Source of the DNA: Pseudonocardia hydrocarbonoxydans
Lineage (GTDB): Bacteria; Actinomycetota; Actinomycetes; Mycobacteriales; Pseudonocardiaceae
Direction of reading: 5' to 3'
DNA length: 64,000 bases
NCBI RefSeq assembly: GCF_006539565.1
Contig: NZ_BJNG01000015.1
Span: forward strand, 246,950 to 310,949
The notes under the pieces are model-generated. The model ran no database searches. It was not told the DNA's origin and saw only the letters and a program-made list of their open reading frames with translations. A program made the translations under genes and the position numbers. This document shows positions 7,982-16,402 of this stretch, piece after piece; within the stretch, counting starts at the first letter, position 1, and each line of letters starts with the position of its first letter.

Positions 7982-8383
7982 CTACGATGTGCCGCAACCT
8001 ATGACGACCGTGCCGAGTCGAGGGCCGGGGTCGTAACCGAAGAACGGCTCACCAACCGCTTCGAAGACGGAAAGCACTCCGTCGCGAAGGCCAGTCTCGT
8101 TCGGGATATAGTAATTGAGCTGATAGAACCGTTGAACGCCGTTAATGTTCTTTCTCGGCGCCGGGAACTCACGATCGAAGTATCCACATCGATCAGGAAT
8201 GAGGTCCGGGCTCGGGCCGTTCGGTGCTTCACCGGGAGGCAACGTCGGGTCTGCCCGAACGGCAGCTATCGACGCCACCTCGACTGGCGTCGAGGCCGAC
8301 GCAATCGTTGTCGCCGAACTCACGCTGACCCCGGCTAGTACGACCGCGGTTGCGAATGTGAGCAGCTTCCGTCCATGACGCAT
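7982..8383 (-). CDS. Small exported protein of unknown function
   Basis: 133 residues. A clear Sec signal (basic MRHGRK, hydrophobic LLTFATAVVLAGVSV, cleavage expected after ASA near residue 30) leads to a mature part of about 100 residues with two cysteines (DRCGYF and the C-terminal IGCGTS) that could form one disulfide. GGAGG lies 4 bases before the ATG. Codon use is less GC-biased than in neighbouring genes, which points to recent acquisition. Not recognised by family; it is the only plausible gene of the island. Confidence 0.72.
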   Translation of the reverse strand: MRHGRKLLTFATAVVLAGVSVSSATTIASASTPVEVASIAAVRADPTLPPGEAPNGPSPDLIPDRCGYFDREFPAPRKNINGVQRFYQLNYYIPNETGLRDGVLSVFEAVGEPFFGYDPGPRLGTVVIGCGTS

Positions 8384-8723
8384 TGCTCCTCCAGATGTCT
8401 AGATCTGTTCGGGCCTCGCGGTGCTGCGAGCAGAATTCTTCCGAGAATGAGCCCGGCGTAGCTCTTTCAGAAATCTTTATCGGATACGAACATTAGGGGC
8501 TACATAGAGTCAAGGTCAAGGTGCGACTTGAGGAATCCCTGATAGGGTGAGAGTTCAGCTCGTTCTTACTCTTCGTAATGCCACAGATCGTCTCGCTGCC
8601 CGTGGCGGCGAGGGGGGCGACACGCCGACGGGTGCAGGCTGAATGGTGCGACTCTCGTTGCCTGCGCGTTCGGCGTCTTGGTGATGGTCGACGCGTCAGC
8701 CTGGGGCGTTGCCGAGCCTGGCG
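8384..8723. other. AT-richer intergenic region upstream of the exported protein gene
   Basis: 340 bases, the most AT-rich part of the window (especially 8440-8570). It must hold the promoter of the minus-strand exported protein. The motif CAAG-N6-CTTG lies near 8518-8531 and could be an operator. The right end, from about 8640, has an open frame running into the repeated peptidase end but has no start with support. Confidence 0.5.
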
Positions 8724-9019
8724 ACGTCGAACGCTCCCCGATCCACCACCTCGACCGGTTCACCGCCCCGCTGATCGTGCTGCAGGGCAGTGGGGACGAG
8801 ATCGTGCCGCCCGCGCAGTCGGAGATGATCGTCGACGCGCTGCGCGCCAAGGGCCTCCCCGTCGCCTATCTGCTGTTCGACGGGGAGCAGCACGGGTTCC
8901 GGCGGGCGGAGAACATCCGCCGGGCCTTGGACGCCGAACTGAGCTTTTACGCGCAGGTCCTGGGCCTCGACCTCCCGGTGGCGGAGGGGATCGAGCCGGT
9001 GGAGATCGAGAACCTGTAG
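8724..9019 (+). pseudogene. Duplicated 3' fragment of the S9 peptidase gene
   Basis: Encodes the last 97 residues or so of the peptidase, with the catalytic Asp (GSGDEIVPP) and His (EQHGFR) regions but not the nucleophile Ser, so it cannot be an active enzyme. The similarity to copy 1 starts at 8724 and ends at 9015. A short frame starting at 8678 reads into it (113 residues) but has no recognisable N-terminal domain. Its intact frame despite 8 substitutions suggests it was once the end of a functional gene. Confidence 0.85.
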
Positions 9020-9403
9020 TCAAAGCACGAACATCCGCACCCGTCGGTCGAGGGCGCGCAGGTCGTCCGGGTCGCTCGTGGCGATGAGATGGTCGTGGCG
9101 GAGCCCGCAGAGCACGACCGAGGCGTCGACGATGTCACCGGTGCCCGCCCGGGCGCAGAGTTCGCCGGCGGCGCGGGCCCCGGCCGCGTCGAGCGCGAAC
9201 ACCTCCGGTCCGCCGCGGGCGCGCAGGAACGCGCCGAGCCGGGCCTGGCGCGGTCCACCCCGCCAGGCCTGGGCCAGCGCCGCGGCGGGGACCAGCACCG
9301 GCAGGCGGCGGTCCCGTATCCGGGTGACGAGGGCGCGGGCCCGCTCGGTGCCGCGCTCGATGGCGATGAGGGCTCCGGCGTCGAGCGTGACGCCGGTGCT
9401 CAC
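9020..9403 (-). CDS. PIN-domain toxin (VapC-like ribonuclease)
   Basis: 127 residues from the GTG at 9403, which overlaps the stop of the upstream antitoxin gene (GTGA). The PIN fold is indicated by the N-terminal strand with Asp8 (TLDAGALIAIERG) and the later acidic motif GDIVDASVV; these acidic residues coordinate Mg in VapC RNases. VapC toxins cleave tRNA or rRNA when released from the antitoxin. The stop abuts the end of the duplicated peptidase fragment, so this pair sits at the right edge of the island. Confidence 0.85.
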   Translation of the reverse strand: MSTGVTLDAGALIAIERGTERARALVTRIRDRRLPVLVPAAALAQAWRGGPRQARLGAFLRARGGPEVFALDAAGARAAGELCARAGTGDIVDASVVLCGLRHDHLIATSDPDDLRALDRRVRMFVL

Positions 9404-9627
9404 GCGTCCAGCGCCGCGTCGACCTCGGCGAGGACCGCGGCCGACGGCGGCTCTCCCGCGACGCCGTCCGCCTCGGCCAGCCAGTCGTCGAGGGTCCCGG
9501 CGCGGCGGAAGTGCTCGGCCGCCGTGCCGAACCAACCGGACACCGACTCGGCCCGTCCCTCACGGACGGCGCGACGGGCCTCCTCGGCGACCTGGTCCGG
9601 CACACTGATCGTGAGCTTGGTGGTCAT
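9400..9627 (-). CDS. Ribbon-helix-helix antitoxin of the PIN toxin
   Basis: 75 residues from the ATG at 9627. The N-terminus MTTKLTISVPDQ and the following helix (VAEEARRAVREG) fit an RHH DNA-binding domain. The acidic C-terminus (about residues 40-75) would bind the toxin. Translationally coupled to the toxin gene. The region just upstream of the start (about 9625-9650) contains repeated AGTAT half-motifs that could be the autoregulatory site. Confidence 0.82.
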   Translation of the reverse strand: MTTKLTISVPDQVAEEARRAVREGRAESVSGWFGTAAEHFRRAGTLDDWLAEADGVAGEPPSAAVLAEVDAALDA

Positions 9628-9746
9628 ACTTCTGATACTACCGCGCAGGTGACAGGTCAGCGGCACCCCGCGTCCGCCCGTCCCGGCACCGACCGGCCTG
9701 CAGCCGAGGGTCCGAGCCGGAGCCGACCAGGTGGCCGGCGGCTCGA

Positions 9747-10055
9747 TCAGGTGAACGAGACGGTGACGTCGGTGGTGAAGGAGAACTCGTCACACCGGGC
9801 ACGCGAGTACTGCCCGTCTCCGGCCTCGGGGCCGATCCGGATGTAGCGGTTGCCGCTGTTCTCCTCGCACTGCAGGAACACCCGATGGGTCCGCACGCCG
9901 ACGCAGATGGACGACCCGCTGTTCCCACCCGGAGCGCTGGTCTCACACGCGCCGGCGGATGCGGCCGTGGCGGTACCCACGAGCAGGGCCGCAGGCAGGA
10001 GCGCGACGACGGAGACCCGGGCGATCAGAGGCACTGCTCCCGTGATGCGATGCAT
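9747..10055 (-). CDS. Small exported cysteine-containing protein
   Basis: 102 residues. The signal peptide runs to about residue 34 (ending ATAASAG). The mature part of about 68 residues has four cysteines (GACETS, SSICVG, FLQCEE, RARCDE) that could form two disulfides. Family not recognised. It lies alone between the toxin-antitoxin pair and the glutamate transporter operon, all on the minus strand. Confidence 0.72.
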   Translation of the reverse strand: MHRITGAVPLIARVSVVALLPAALLVGTATAASAGACETSAPGGNSGSSICVGVRTHRVFLQCEENSGNRYIRIGPEAGDGQYSRARCDEFSFTTDVTVSFT

Positions 10056-10099
10056 GGGTTTCCCTCGAATCGAGTGGAGCTCGGCGGCGGAGTGGCCTG

Positions 10100-10948
10100 T
10101 CAGCCGCCCGTGCGGGTCACCTCGTCCAGTGCGCGCTTCTCCGACTCCGCCGGGCTGGCGACGCGGCGCCGGCTGCGCCGTTCAGCGTAGTTGGCCAGGG
10201 CCGAGAGGACCAGGCACAGGCCGATGTAGATCGCCGCGATGACGATGGCGACCGGGATGATCGGGGCGTCGAGCTGGATCTGGCTGCCGATCTGGCGGGC
10301 CTGGAACAGCAGTTCCTGGTAGCCGATGATGAAGCCCAGCGCCGTGTCCTTGAGCAGCACCACGAGCTGGCTGATCACCGTGGGCAGCATCGAGCGCAGT
10401 GCCTGCGGCAGCAGCACCGTGACCATGACCTGGGTCTTGCGCATGCCCAGGGCGTAGGCCGCCTCGCTCTGACCCTTCGGCACGGCGTTGACACCGGCGC
10501 GGAACACCTCGGCGAGCACCGAGCCGTTGTAGAGCGTCAGGCCGATGACGACCGACCAGAAGAGGTCGATCCGCAGGCCGTAGAAGGCGATGAAGATCAG
10601 GATGAGCAGCGGCACGGCGCGGAAGAACTCCACGATGGCGGCCGCCGGGGCGCGGACCCAGGCGTGGTCGGACAGCCGGGCCGCGGCGAACACCGCTCCG
10701 AACAGCAGGGCCAGCACCGCCCCGACGGCGAAGGCCCGCAGCGTCGCCAGCAGTGCGTTGAGCAGCGAGATCTGGATCAGCTCGTAGGTGATCCAGTCCC
10801 ACTGTTCGTAGGTGAACAGCCCGCTCTCGGCGAACCGGAGAACGACGAACCCGAGGATCCCGACGATGAGCAGGGTGCCGACGATCGCCAGGATGCGGTT
10901 GGTCGCCCGGGCCCGCGGACCGGGGACGTCGTACAGGGTCGCCGTCAT
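10100..10948 (-). CDS. gluD: Glutamate-type ABC transporter permease
   Basis: 282 residues with five or six membrane helices and the permease EAA motif (EAAYALGMRKTQVMVTVLLP). Together with the GluC-like permease it forms the membrane channel of a polar amino acid importer. The longer N-terminus (about 70 residues before the shared core) is typical of GluD. Its ATG overlaps the stop of gluC (ATGA). Last gene of the minus-strand operon A-B-C-D. Confidence 0.92.
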   Translation of the reverse strand: MTATLYDVPGPRARATNRILAIVGTLLIVGILGFVVLRFAESGLFTYEQWDWITYELIQISLLNALLATLRAFAVGAVLALLFGAVFAAARLSDHAWVRAPAAAIVEFFRAVPLLILIFIAFYGLRIDLFWSVVIGLTLYNGSVLAEVFRAGVNAVPKGQSEAAYALGMRKTQVMVTVLLPQALRSMLPTVISQLVVLLKDTALGFIIGYQELLFQARQIGSQIQLDAPIIPVAIVIAAIYIGLCLVLSALANYAERRSRRRVASPAESEKRALDEVTRTGG

Positions 10949-11592
10949 CGGGCCACGCTCCAGCGGTTCTCCAGGCGCCGCTGAAGCAGCGTCAGCGGGG
11001 CGACGAGGATGAGGAAGCCGAGTGACACCCACAGCAGGCCGATGAACACGTTGTCGCCCTGTTCGGAGAGAACCGCGTAGATACCCCCGGCCTGGAACAC
11101 CGAGAAGCCCGACGCGATGGTCGTGTTCTTCAACAGCGCGATCTGCACGCTGGTCAGCGGCGGCACCACCGACCGGACGGCCTGGGGGAGCACCACCTGC
11201 GTGAGCGTCTGGCCGAACCCGAAGCCGAGTGCCCGGGACGCCTCGGCCTGGCCGACCGGCACCGTGTTGATCCCCGAGCGCACGACCTCGCAGACGAACG
11301 CCGCGGTGTAGAGGATCAGTCCGACGGAGGCGCGTGCGAAGAACGAGAGGTCCACCAGCTCCAGGCGCGGATAGGCGAAGGCGAAGAAGAAGAGCACCAG
11401 TGTCAGGGGCGTGTTGCGGAACACCGTGACGTAGGCGGAGCCGAACGAGCGCAGGATCGGAACCGGGCTCACCCGTAGCGCGGCCAGCACCGTACCGAGC
11501 ACCAGCGAGCCCACCGCGGCCACCAGGAACAGCAGGATCGTCTGCCCGAAGGCACTGAGGTACAGGTCGAGGTTGTCGACGAGGACGTCCAC
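10945..11592 (-). CDS. gluC: Glutamate-type ABC transporter permease
   Basis: 215 residues, the compact permease of the His/Glu/Gln/Arg family. Membrane helices start at about residue 15. The EAA-loop motif is EASRALGFGFGQTLTQVVLP, which contacts the ATPase. A hairpin separates it from the upstream binding-protein gene, while it overlaps gluD, so C and D are made together. Confidence 0.92.
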   Translation of the reverse strand: MDVLVDNLDLYLSAFGQTILLFLVAAVGSLVLGTVLAALRVSPVPILRSFGSAYVTVFRNTPLTLVLFFFAFAYPRLELVDLSFFARASVGLILYTAAFVCEVVRSGINTVPVGQAEASRALGFGFGQTLTQVVLPQAVRSVVPPLTSVQIALLKNTTIASGFSVFQAGGIYAVLSEQGDNVFIGLLWVSLGFLILVAPLTLLQRRLENRWSVAR

Positions 11593-11621
11593 GGCCCCCC
11601 TTCCTTCGTCGTGACACCGGC

Positions 11622-11656
11622 GACGCCGGGCCCGCCACGAGGGCGGACCCGGCGTC
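11622..11656 (-). terminator. Hairpin between gluB and gluC
   Basis: Arms 11622-11636 and 11642-11656 pair over 15 bp with one mismatch around a 5-base loop. In binding-protein-dependent operons such a hairpin after the binding-protein gene slows decay of its message or partly stops transcription, giving an excess of binding protein over permease. That role is inferred from position. Confidence 0.65.
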
Positions 11657-11664
11657 GGGGCAGG

Positions 11665-12564
11665 TCAGTAGCGGTCGAGCGGGGGCGGGCTGGCCGGCGT
11701 GCCGGACAGGCCCAGGGTGGCGTCGTAGATGCGCTGCCAGGTGCCGTCGTCGTAGGCCTTCTGGAGAGCGTCGTTGATCGCGTTGCGCAGGGCGGTGTCG
11801 TCGCGGTTCAGCCCGATGCCGTAGGGCTCCTCGGAGAACGGCTCGCCGACGAGCTTGAGCTCGTCGGGCTGCTGGGAGGCGTAGCCGGCCAGGATCGCGT
11901 CGTCGGTGGTGACGGCGTCGACCTGGTCGGTCGTGAGCTGGTCGACGCACTGGGTGTACGTCTGGAACTCGACGATGTTCGCGGGCTCGGTGAGCCCCTG
12001 CTCGGCCACCCGCTTGATCGGGGTGGATCCGGTCACCGAGCAGACCTTCTTGCCCATCAGGGTGTCGGGTCCGGTGATCTCGGTCTCGTCGGCGCGCACC
12101 AGGATCGACTGGCCGGCCTGGAAGTACGGACCGGCGAAGGAGATGCGCTCCTTGCGCCCGTCGTTGATCGTGTAGGTGCCCACGTAGTAGTCGACGTCGC
12201 CGCGCTCGATGGTGTCCTCGCGGGCGGCACTGGGGACCGGCAGGTAGTCGATCTGGTCGAGCCCGAAGCCGAGCTCGGCGGCGACGTAGCGGGCGATCTC
12301 GATGTCGAACCCGGAGTACTCGTTGGTGGTGGCGTCGCGGAAGCCGAGGCCCGGCTGGTCCTCCTTGACCCCGATCGTGATCCGCCCCGCCGCGGTCATG
12401 GCGTCGAACGTCGGGGAGCCGGTCAGGGCGACGTTCTCGGCCACCGGGTAGCTGAGCTCGGCGGCGGCCTCGCTCTCGGGCGTGGTCGGGCCGCCTTCAC
12501 GCCCACAGGCGCTCAGGGCGAGGGCGCCGACCATCAGGCCCACCGCCAGGGTGCGCATCTTCAT
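11665..12564 (-). CDS. gluB: Glutamate-binding lipoprotein of ABC importer
   Basis: 299 residues from the ATG at 12564. Lipoprotein signal with lipobox LSAC at about residues 18-21 (ALALSACGRE). The rest is a family 3 periplasmic binding protein (for example ITIGVKEDQPGLGFRD and the ligand-contact region YSGFDIEIARYVAAELGF). It captures glutamate or related amino acids outside the membrane for GluC/GluD. Two cysteines in the second lobe may form a disulfide. The substrate is inferred from operon layout. Confidence 0.93.
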   Translation of the reverse strand: MKMRTLAVGLMVGALALSACGREGGPTTPESEAAAELSYPVAENVALTGSPTFDAMTAAGRITIGVKEDQPGLGFRDATTNEYSGFDIEIARYVAAELGFGLDQIDYLPVPSAAREDTIERGDVDYYVGTYTINDGRKERISFAGPYFQAGQSILVRADETEITGPDTLMGKKVCSVTGSTPIKRVAEQGLTEPANIVEFQTYTQCVDQLTTDQVDAVTTDDAILAGYASQQPDELKLVGEPFSEEPYGIGLNRDDTALRNAINDALQKAYDDGTWQRIYDATLGLSGTPASPPPLDRY

Positions 12565-12583
12565 GCTTGATCTCCACATCGTT

Positions 12584-13333
12584 CTAGTGGGACAGGATCT
12601 TGCCGAGGAAGTCCTTGGCACGGTCTGAGGTGGGGTTGGAGAAGAACTCCTCCGGCTTCGCGTCCTCGACGATCTCGCCGTCGGACATGAACACCACGCG
12701 GTGCGCGGCGCGGCGGGCGAAGCCCATCTCGTGGGTGACCACGAGCATCGTCATGCCCTCCTTGGCCAGCGTGGTCATGACGTCGAGGACCTCGTTGACC
12801 ATCTCCGGGTCGAGCGCGGAGGTGGGCTCGTCGAACAGCATGACCTTGGGCTTCATCGCCAGCGCGCGGGCGATCGCGGCGCGCTGCTGCTGCCCGCCGG
12901 AGAGCTGGGCGGGGTACTTGTCCTTCTGGTTGGCGATGCCGACACGTTCCAGCAGGGCGAGGCCGTTCTTCTCGGCGTCCGCCTTGGAGTCCTTCCGCAC
13001 CTTGATCGGGCCCAGCGTGACGTTCTCCAGGATCGTCTTGTGCGCGAACAGGTTGAAGCTCTGGAACACCATGCCGACGTCCGCGCGCAGCCCGGCCAGC
13101 GCCTTTCCCTCGGCGGGCAGGTCGGTGCCGTCGACCTGGATGGTGCCCGAGTCGATCGGCTCCAGGCGGTTGATCGTGCGGCACAGCGTCGACTTCCCGG
13201 AGCCGGACGGTCCGAGGACCACCACGACCTGGCCGGACTCGACGTCGAGGTTGATGTCGCGCAGGACGTGGAGATCGCCGAAGTGCTTGTCGACGGCCGC
13301 CATCCTGATCATGGGCGTGCCGGCTGTGGTCAT
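12584..13333 (-). CDS. gluA: Glutamate-type ABC transporter ATP-binding protein
   Basis: 249 residues from the ATG at 13333; a second ATG at [11 protein letters not shown] is also possible. Walker A is GPSGSGKST, the signature is [15 protein letters not shown], Walker B is [14 protein letters not shown] and the switch His is in VVTHEMGFA. Energises the GluCD permease. First gene of the operon, divergent from the two-component system. Confidence 0.95.
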   Translation of the reverse strand: MTTAGTPMIRMAAVDKHFGDLHVLRDINLDVESGQVVVVLGPSGSGKSTLCRTINRLEPIDSGTIQVDGTDLPAEGKALAGLRADVGMVFQSFNLFAHKTILENVTLGPIKVRKDSKADAEKNGLALLERVGIANQKDKYPAQLSGGQQQRAAIARALAMKPKVMLFDEPTSALDPEMVNEVLDVMTTLAKEGMTMLVVTHEMGFARRAAHRVVFMSDGEIVEDAKPEEFFSNPTSDRAKDFLGKILSH

Positions 13334-13446
13334 CTCAGGCCTCCGAGCATGGCGGGACGCTAGAGCGAATCGGACACCCCAGTCCACCACCTTGAGCCAC
13401 ACATAGGGTTTCGCTGCGATAACGAGACCTCGGGGAGACTGATCGC

Positions 13447-14121
13447 GTGCACATCCTGCTGGTGGAGGACGACGACCGGATCGCGGCGGCGCTGCGGCCC
13501 GCGCTGCACCGCCACGGGATGACCACCACGCGCCTGTCGCGGGGGCGCGGTGTGGTCGACGAGCTGTCCGGCGTCGACGTCGTGCTGCTCGACCTGGGCC
13601 TGCCCGACGTCGACGGCGTCGACGTCTGCCGGGCGATCCGCGCCGTCAGCGAGGTGCCGGTGATCGTGGTGTCCGCCCGCGGCGAGGTCGACGACCGCAT
13701 CCTGGGCCTGCACTCCGGCGCCGACGACTACCTGGTCAAGCCCTACGACATCGGCGAGCTCGTCGCCCGGGTGCACGCGGTGTACCGGCGGCGCCGGGTG
13801 GAGGCGGCCAGCACCGCCGACGACGTCGTGCAGGTCGACGACGTGCGCGTCGACCTGGCCCGGCACACCGTCTCGGTCGGCGACCGGCCGGTGCCGCTGA
13901 CCCGCAAGGAGTTCCAGGTCCTCGCGCTGCTGGCCAGCTCGGGCGGCGCGGTGTGCACGCGGAGCCGGATCGTGGCGGAGGTGTGGGGCCGCACCTGGGC
14001 GGGCGCCAACCGCACCCTGGACGTGCACGTGGCGACGCTGCGCACCAAGCTCGGCCGCCCGGAGCTGGTGCAGACCGTGCGCGGCGTCGGCTACCGGCTC
14101 GGGCTCCCCGGGGCGGAGTGA
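13447..14121 (+). CDS. OmpR-family response regulator
   Basis: 224 residues from GTG 13447. The receiver domain (1-115) has the acidic pocket (E7, D8, D9), phospho-acceptor D49 (LLDLGLPD), S76 and K98 (YLVKPYD). The C-terminal winged helix (about 128-220) ends with the recognition helix and wing ([24 protein letters not shown]). Followed 3 bases later by its sensor kinase. Transcribed away from the glutamate transporter, whose promoter shares the same 113-base gap. Confidence 0.95.
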   Translation: MHILLVEDDDRIAAALRPALHRHGMTTTRLSRGRGVVDELSGVDVVLLDLGLPDVDGVDVCRAIRAVSEVPVIVVSARGEVDDRILGLHSGADDYLVKPYDIGELVARVHAVYRRRRVEAASTADDVVQVDDVRVDLARHTVSVGDRPVPLTRKEFQVLALLASSGGAVCTRSRIVAEVWGRTWAGANRTLDVHVATLRTKLGRPELVQTVRGVGYRLGLPGAE

Positions 14122-14124
14122 GCG

Positions 14125-15495
14125 GTGGGCGCCCGGCTGCTGGTGATCATGATGGTGGTGGTGGGGCTGCTCGCCGCCGGGCTGGGGGTGCCGCTGGCGC
14201 TGGCCAGCGCCGCCGCGGCCCAGCAGGACCTGTTCACCGAGCGGCTCATCGACACCATCGACTACGCCTCCGCGGCCGAGCGGCCGCTCACCGAGGCCGA
14301 CACCTCCCAGCTCGCCGCCACGCTGCGCCGCTACGACGAGGTCTACGGCGACGCCGTGCTGGTGCTCGACCGCACCGGCGAGCCGGTGGTGGCCTCGCGC
14401 TCGCCCGCCCCGGCCCTGGACGAGGACGCCCGCGAGCGGGTGACGCTGGCGCTGGCCCGCCAGCCGTCGCAGGCCTACCCGCTGATCATGCCCTGGGACG
14501 AGCGCCCGCTGGTGCTCGCCGAGCCCGTGCTCGTCGACAGCGAGGTGCGCGGGGCCGTCGTCACGATCTCCTCGACCGCCGCGGTGCGGGCACAGGAGCT
14601 GCGCACGTGGTCGCTGGTGGCCACGGCCGCGCTGCTCGCGCTCGGCTCGGGCGTCCTCGTGGCCCTGCCGGTGGTGCGCTGGATCCTGCGACCGGTGCGC
14701 CGCCTCGACGAGGGCACCGGCCGCGTCGCCGCCGCCGTGCTCGCCGGGGCGCGCCCGGACCCGGTCTCGGACAACTCCGGGCCGCCGGAGCTGCGACGCC
14801 TGTCCGCCTCCTTCGACCGCATGGCCGAGCAGGTGGCGCAGGCCTACTCGGCCCAGCGCGCCTTCGTCGCCGACGCGAGCCACCAGCTGCGCAACCCGCT
14901 GACGGCGCTGCGCCTGCGGCTGTCGAACCTGCAGGGCCGGGTCGACGCCGACGCGGCCGAGGACCACGTCGCCGCGCTGGAGGAGGCCGAGCGCCTGTCC
15001 ACCCTGCTCGACGGCCTGCTGGCGCTGGCCCGGGCCGAGCGGACGGCCCCGCTGGTCCCGCTCGCCGTCGACGACGGGGTGGACGACCGGTTGGAGGCGT
15101 GGCGCCCGCTGGCCGAGCACAGCGGCCTGGAGCTGCGGCGCGAGGGGGTGCGCGGCCTGCGGGCGGTCGGGCCGGAGGGCGCGGTGGAGACGGTGCTCGA
15201 CGCCGTGCTCGACAACGCCGTCAAGTTCACCCCGGCCGGCGGCACGGTCACGGTGCGGACGGCGCTGCACGGCGACCTCGTCGAGGTCTCCGTCCAGGAC
15301 ACCGGACCCGGCCTGGCCCCCGACGAGCTCGACCGCGCCACCGACCGCTTCTGGCGCAGCCCCGCCCGGATCAACACCGAGGGGTCGGGCCTGGGCCTGG
15401 CGATCGCGGCCCGCACCGTCGAGCTGGGGGGCGGGGAGCTGCTGCTGTCCTCACCCGGTGGGCTGCGGGTGGCCGCGCGGCTGCCCAGGGCGTGA
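14125..15495 (+). CDS. Membrane sensor histidine kinase
   Basis: 456 residues from GTG 14125. Helix 1 spans about residues 5-25, the extracytoplasmic sensor 35-160, and helix 2 about 163-186. A HAMP region follows (about 187-240), then the dimerisation helix with phospho-His H253 (DASHQLRNPLTAL), then an ATPase domain with N box DNAVKFTPAGG, G1 DTGPGL and G2 GSGLGLAIA. Forms a pair with the adjacent OmpR-type regulator. Kinases of this build are often found beside TAXI- or Tct-type binding proteins, and one is encoded 1.5 kb away. Confidence 0.94.
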   Translation: MGARLLVIMMVVVGLLAAGLGVPLALASAAAAQQDLFTERLIDTIDYASAAERPLTEADTSQLAATLRRYDEVYGDAVLVLDRTGEPVVASRSPAPALDEDARERVTLALARQPSQAYPLIMPWDERPLVLAEPVLVDSEVRGAVVTISSTAAVRAQELRTWSLVATAALLALGSGVLVALPVVRWILRPVRRLDEGTGRVAAAVLAGARPDPVSDNSGPPELRRLSASFDRMAEQVAQAYSAQRAFVADASHQLRNPLTALRLRLSNLQGRVDADAAEDHVAALEEAERLSTLLDGLLALARAERTAPLVPLAVDDGVDDRLEAWRPLAEHSGLELRREGVRGLRAVGPEGAVETVLDAVLDNAVKFTPAGGTVTVRTALHGDLVEVSVQDTGPGLAPDELDRATDRFWRSPARINTEGSGLGLAIAARTVELGGGELLLSSPGGLRVAARLPRA

Positions 15496-16362
15496 TCACA
15501 CCGGCACGCGGTCCCGGCCCGCGAGCAGCGCACCCGCCGTGCCGACGACGATCGCGGCGAGCGTGCCGAGGGTGAGGGCGTCGGGGGCGAGCAGCGGCTG
15601 GCCGCGCAGGGCCTGCCAGGTCACCAGCAGCACCACCGCGCCGTAGGCGACGGCGGCCACGGTGACCGCCCGCGAGCGCGTCGCCTCGGTGAACCGGCCC
15701 GTGGCGGCGAGTGCCGCGGCGAGCAGCGGCAGCGCCTGCAGCGCGTGCATGCCGACGAAGTGCCCGATCCGCAGGTCGCCGCCGGTGGTGCTCCAGCCGA
15801 CGAACGGCAGGCCCGGCCCGCCGTCGGCGACGCCCACGGCGTGCGAGCCGATCACCGACATGACGACCCCGACGCCCATGCCGACCAGCCCGACGAGCAG
15901 CCCGAGGCGGATCGCGAGCCCGGCCGCGCGGTCCCGTCCGGGCTCGCGCAGGAAGCGCAGGGCGATCGCGGCGGTGGCCAGGTAGAGCACGGCGATCGTC
16001 GCGCCCATGACGGCGAACAGCAGCGAGTCGGCGAGCGTGTCGTCGTTGAAGTGGCTGCGCACGCCCCGGGCGGCCTGCCCGACGATGATGACGATCTCCA
16101 CCGCCCCGGCGACGGCGATCGCCCAGCCGGTGCGCCGCAGGGCGGGCTCGCGCAGCTGCCCGAGCATCCAGGCGAGCGTGGCCGCGTAGGCCGCCAGCGA
16201 GACGCTGAACTTCAGCGGCTTGAACCACAGCGGCGCGCCGAGCAGCGTGCGCTGGTCGACCACGGCCGCCACGAGGAGGACGGCGGTGAGCGCGACCATG
16301 GCGGCCGCGAACCAGAACAGGCCCCGGTGGCCGCGCCGGGCGTCGGCGAGGACGGTGTGCAT
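15496..16362 (-). CDS. Polytopic membrane protein of unknown function
   Basis: 288 residues with about eight hydrophobic helices (for example WFAAAMVALTAVLLVAAVV, AVMGATIAVLYLATAAIAL, VTVAAVAYGAVVLLVTWQAL). The family is not recognised with certainty. It ends directly against the histidine kinase gene (convergent, no gap) and is divergent from a TetR gene with a palindrome between the two starts, so the TetR protein probably controls it. Confidence 0.82.
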   Translation of the reverse strand: MHTVLADARRGHRGLFWFAAAMVALTAVLLVAAVVDQRTLLGAPLWFKPLKFSVSLAAYAATLAWMLGQLREPALRRTGWAIAVAGAVEIVIIVGQAARGVRSHFNDDTLADSLLFAVMGATIAVLYLATAAIALRFLREPGRDRAAGLAIRLGLLVGLVGMGVGVVMSVIGSHAVGVADGGPGLPFVGWSTTGGDLRIGHFVGMHALQALPLLAAALAATGRFTEATRSRAVTVAAVAYGAVVLLVTWQALRGQPLLAPDALTLGTLAAIVVGTAGALLAGRDRVPV

Positions 16363-16371
16363 GACGTTCCC

Positions 16372-16384
16372 CTGACACTGTCAG
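16372..16384. promoter_or_regulatory. Candidate TetR operator palindrome
   Basis: CTGACA-C-TGTCAG, a perfect dyad around one central base, lies between the divergent starts at 16362 and 16403. A further half-site, TCAGTGT, lies at 16400-16406. Position and symmetry fit an operator for the adjacent TetR-type gene. Confidence 0.55.
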
Positions 16385-16402
16385 TCTGCGCGAACGGCGT
16401 CA

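Noticed and set aside
7359..8036. Plus-strand frame of 225 codons in the island
   Set aside because: Arg/Pro/Ser-rich composition, no ribosome site, no domain, and it overlaps the end of the better-supported minus-strand exported protein.
7058..9019. Island as an integrative element with attachment sites
   Set aside because: No integrase or recombinase gene is present, and the repeats are far longer and more diverged than attachment cores, so only a remnant or recombination product can be claimed.
8578..9087. Plus-strand frame of 169 codons across the duplicated peptidase end
   Set aside because: It reads the repeat in a different frame from the peptidase, giving an Arg/Pro-rich shadow product.
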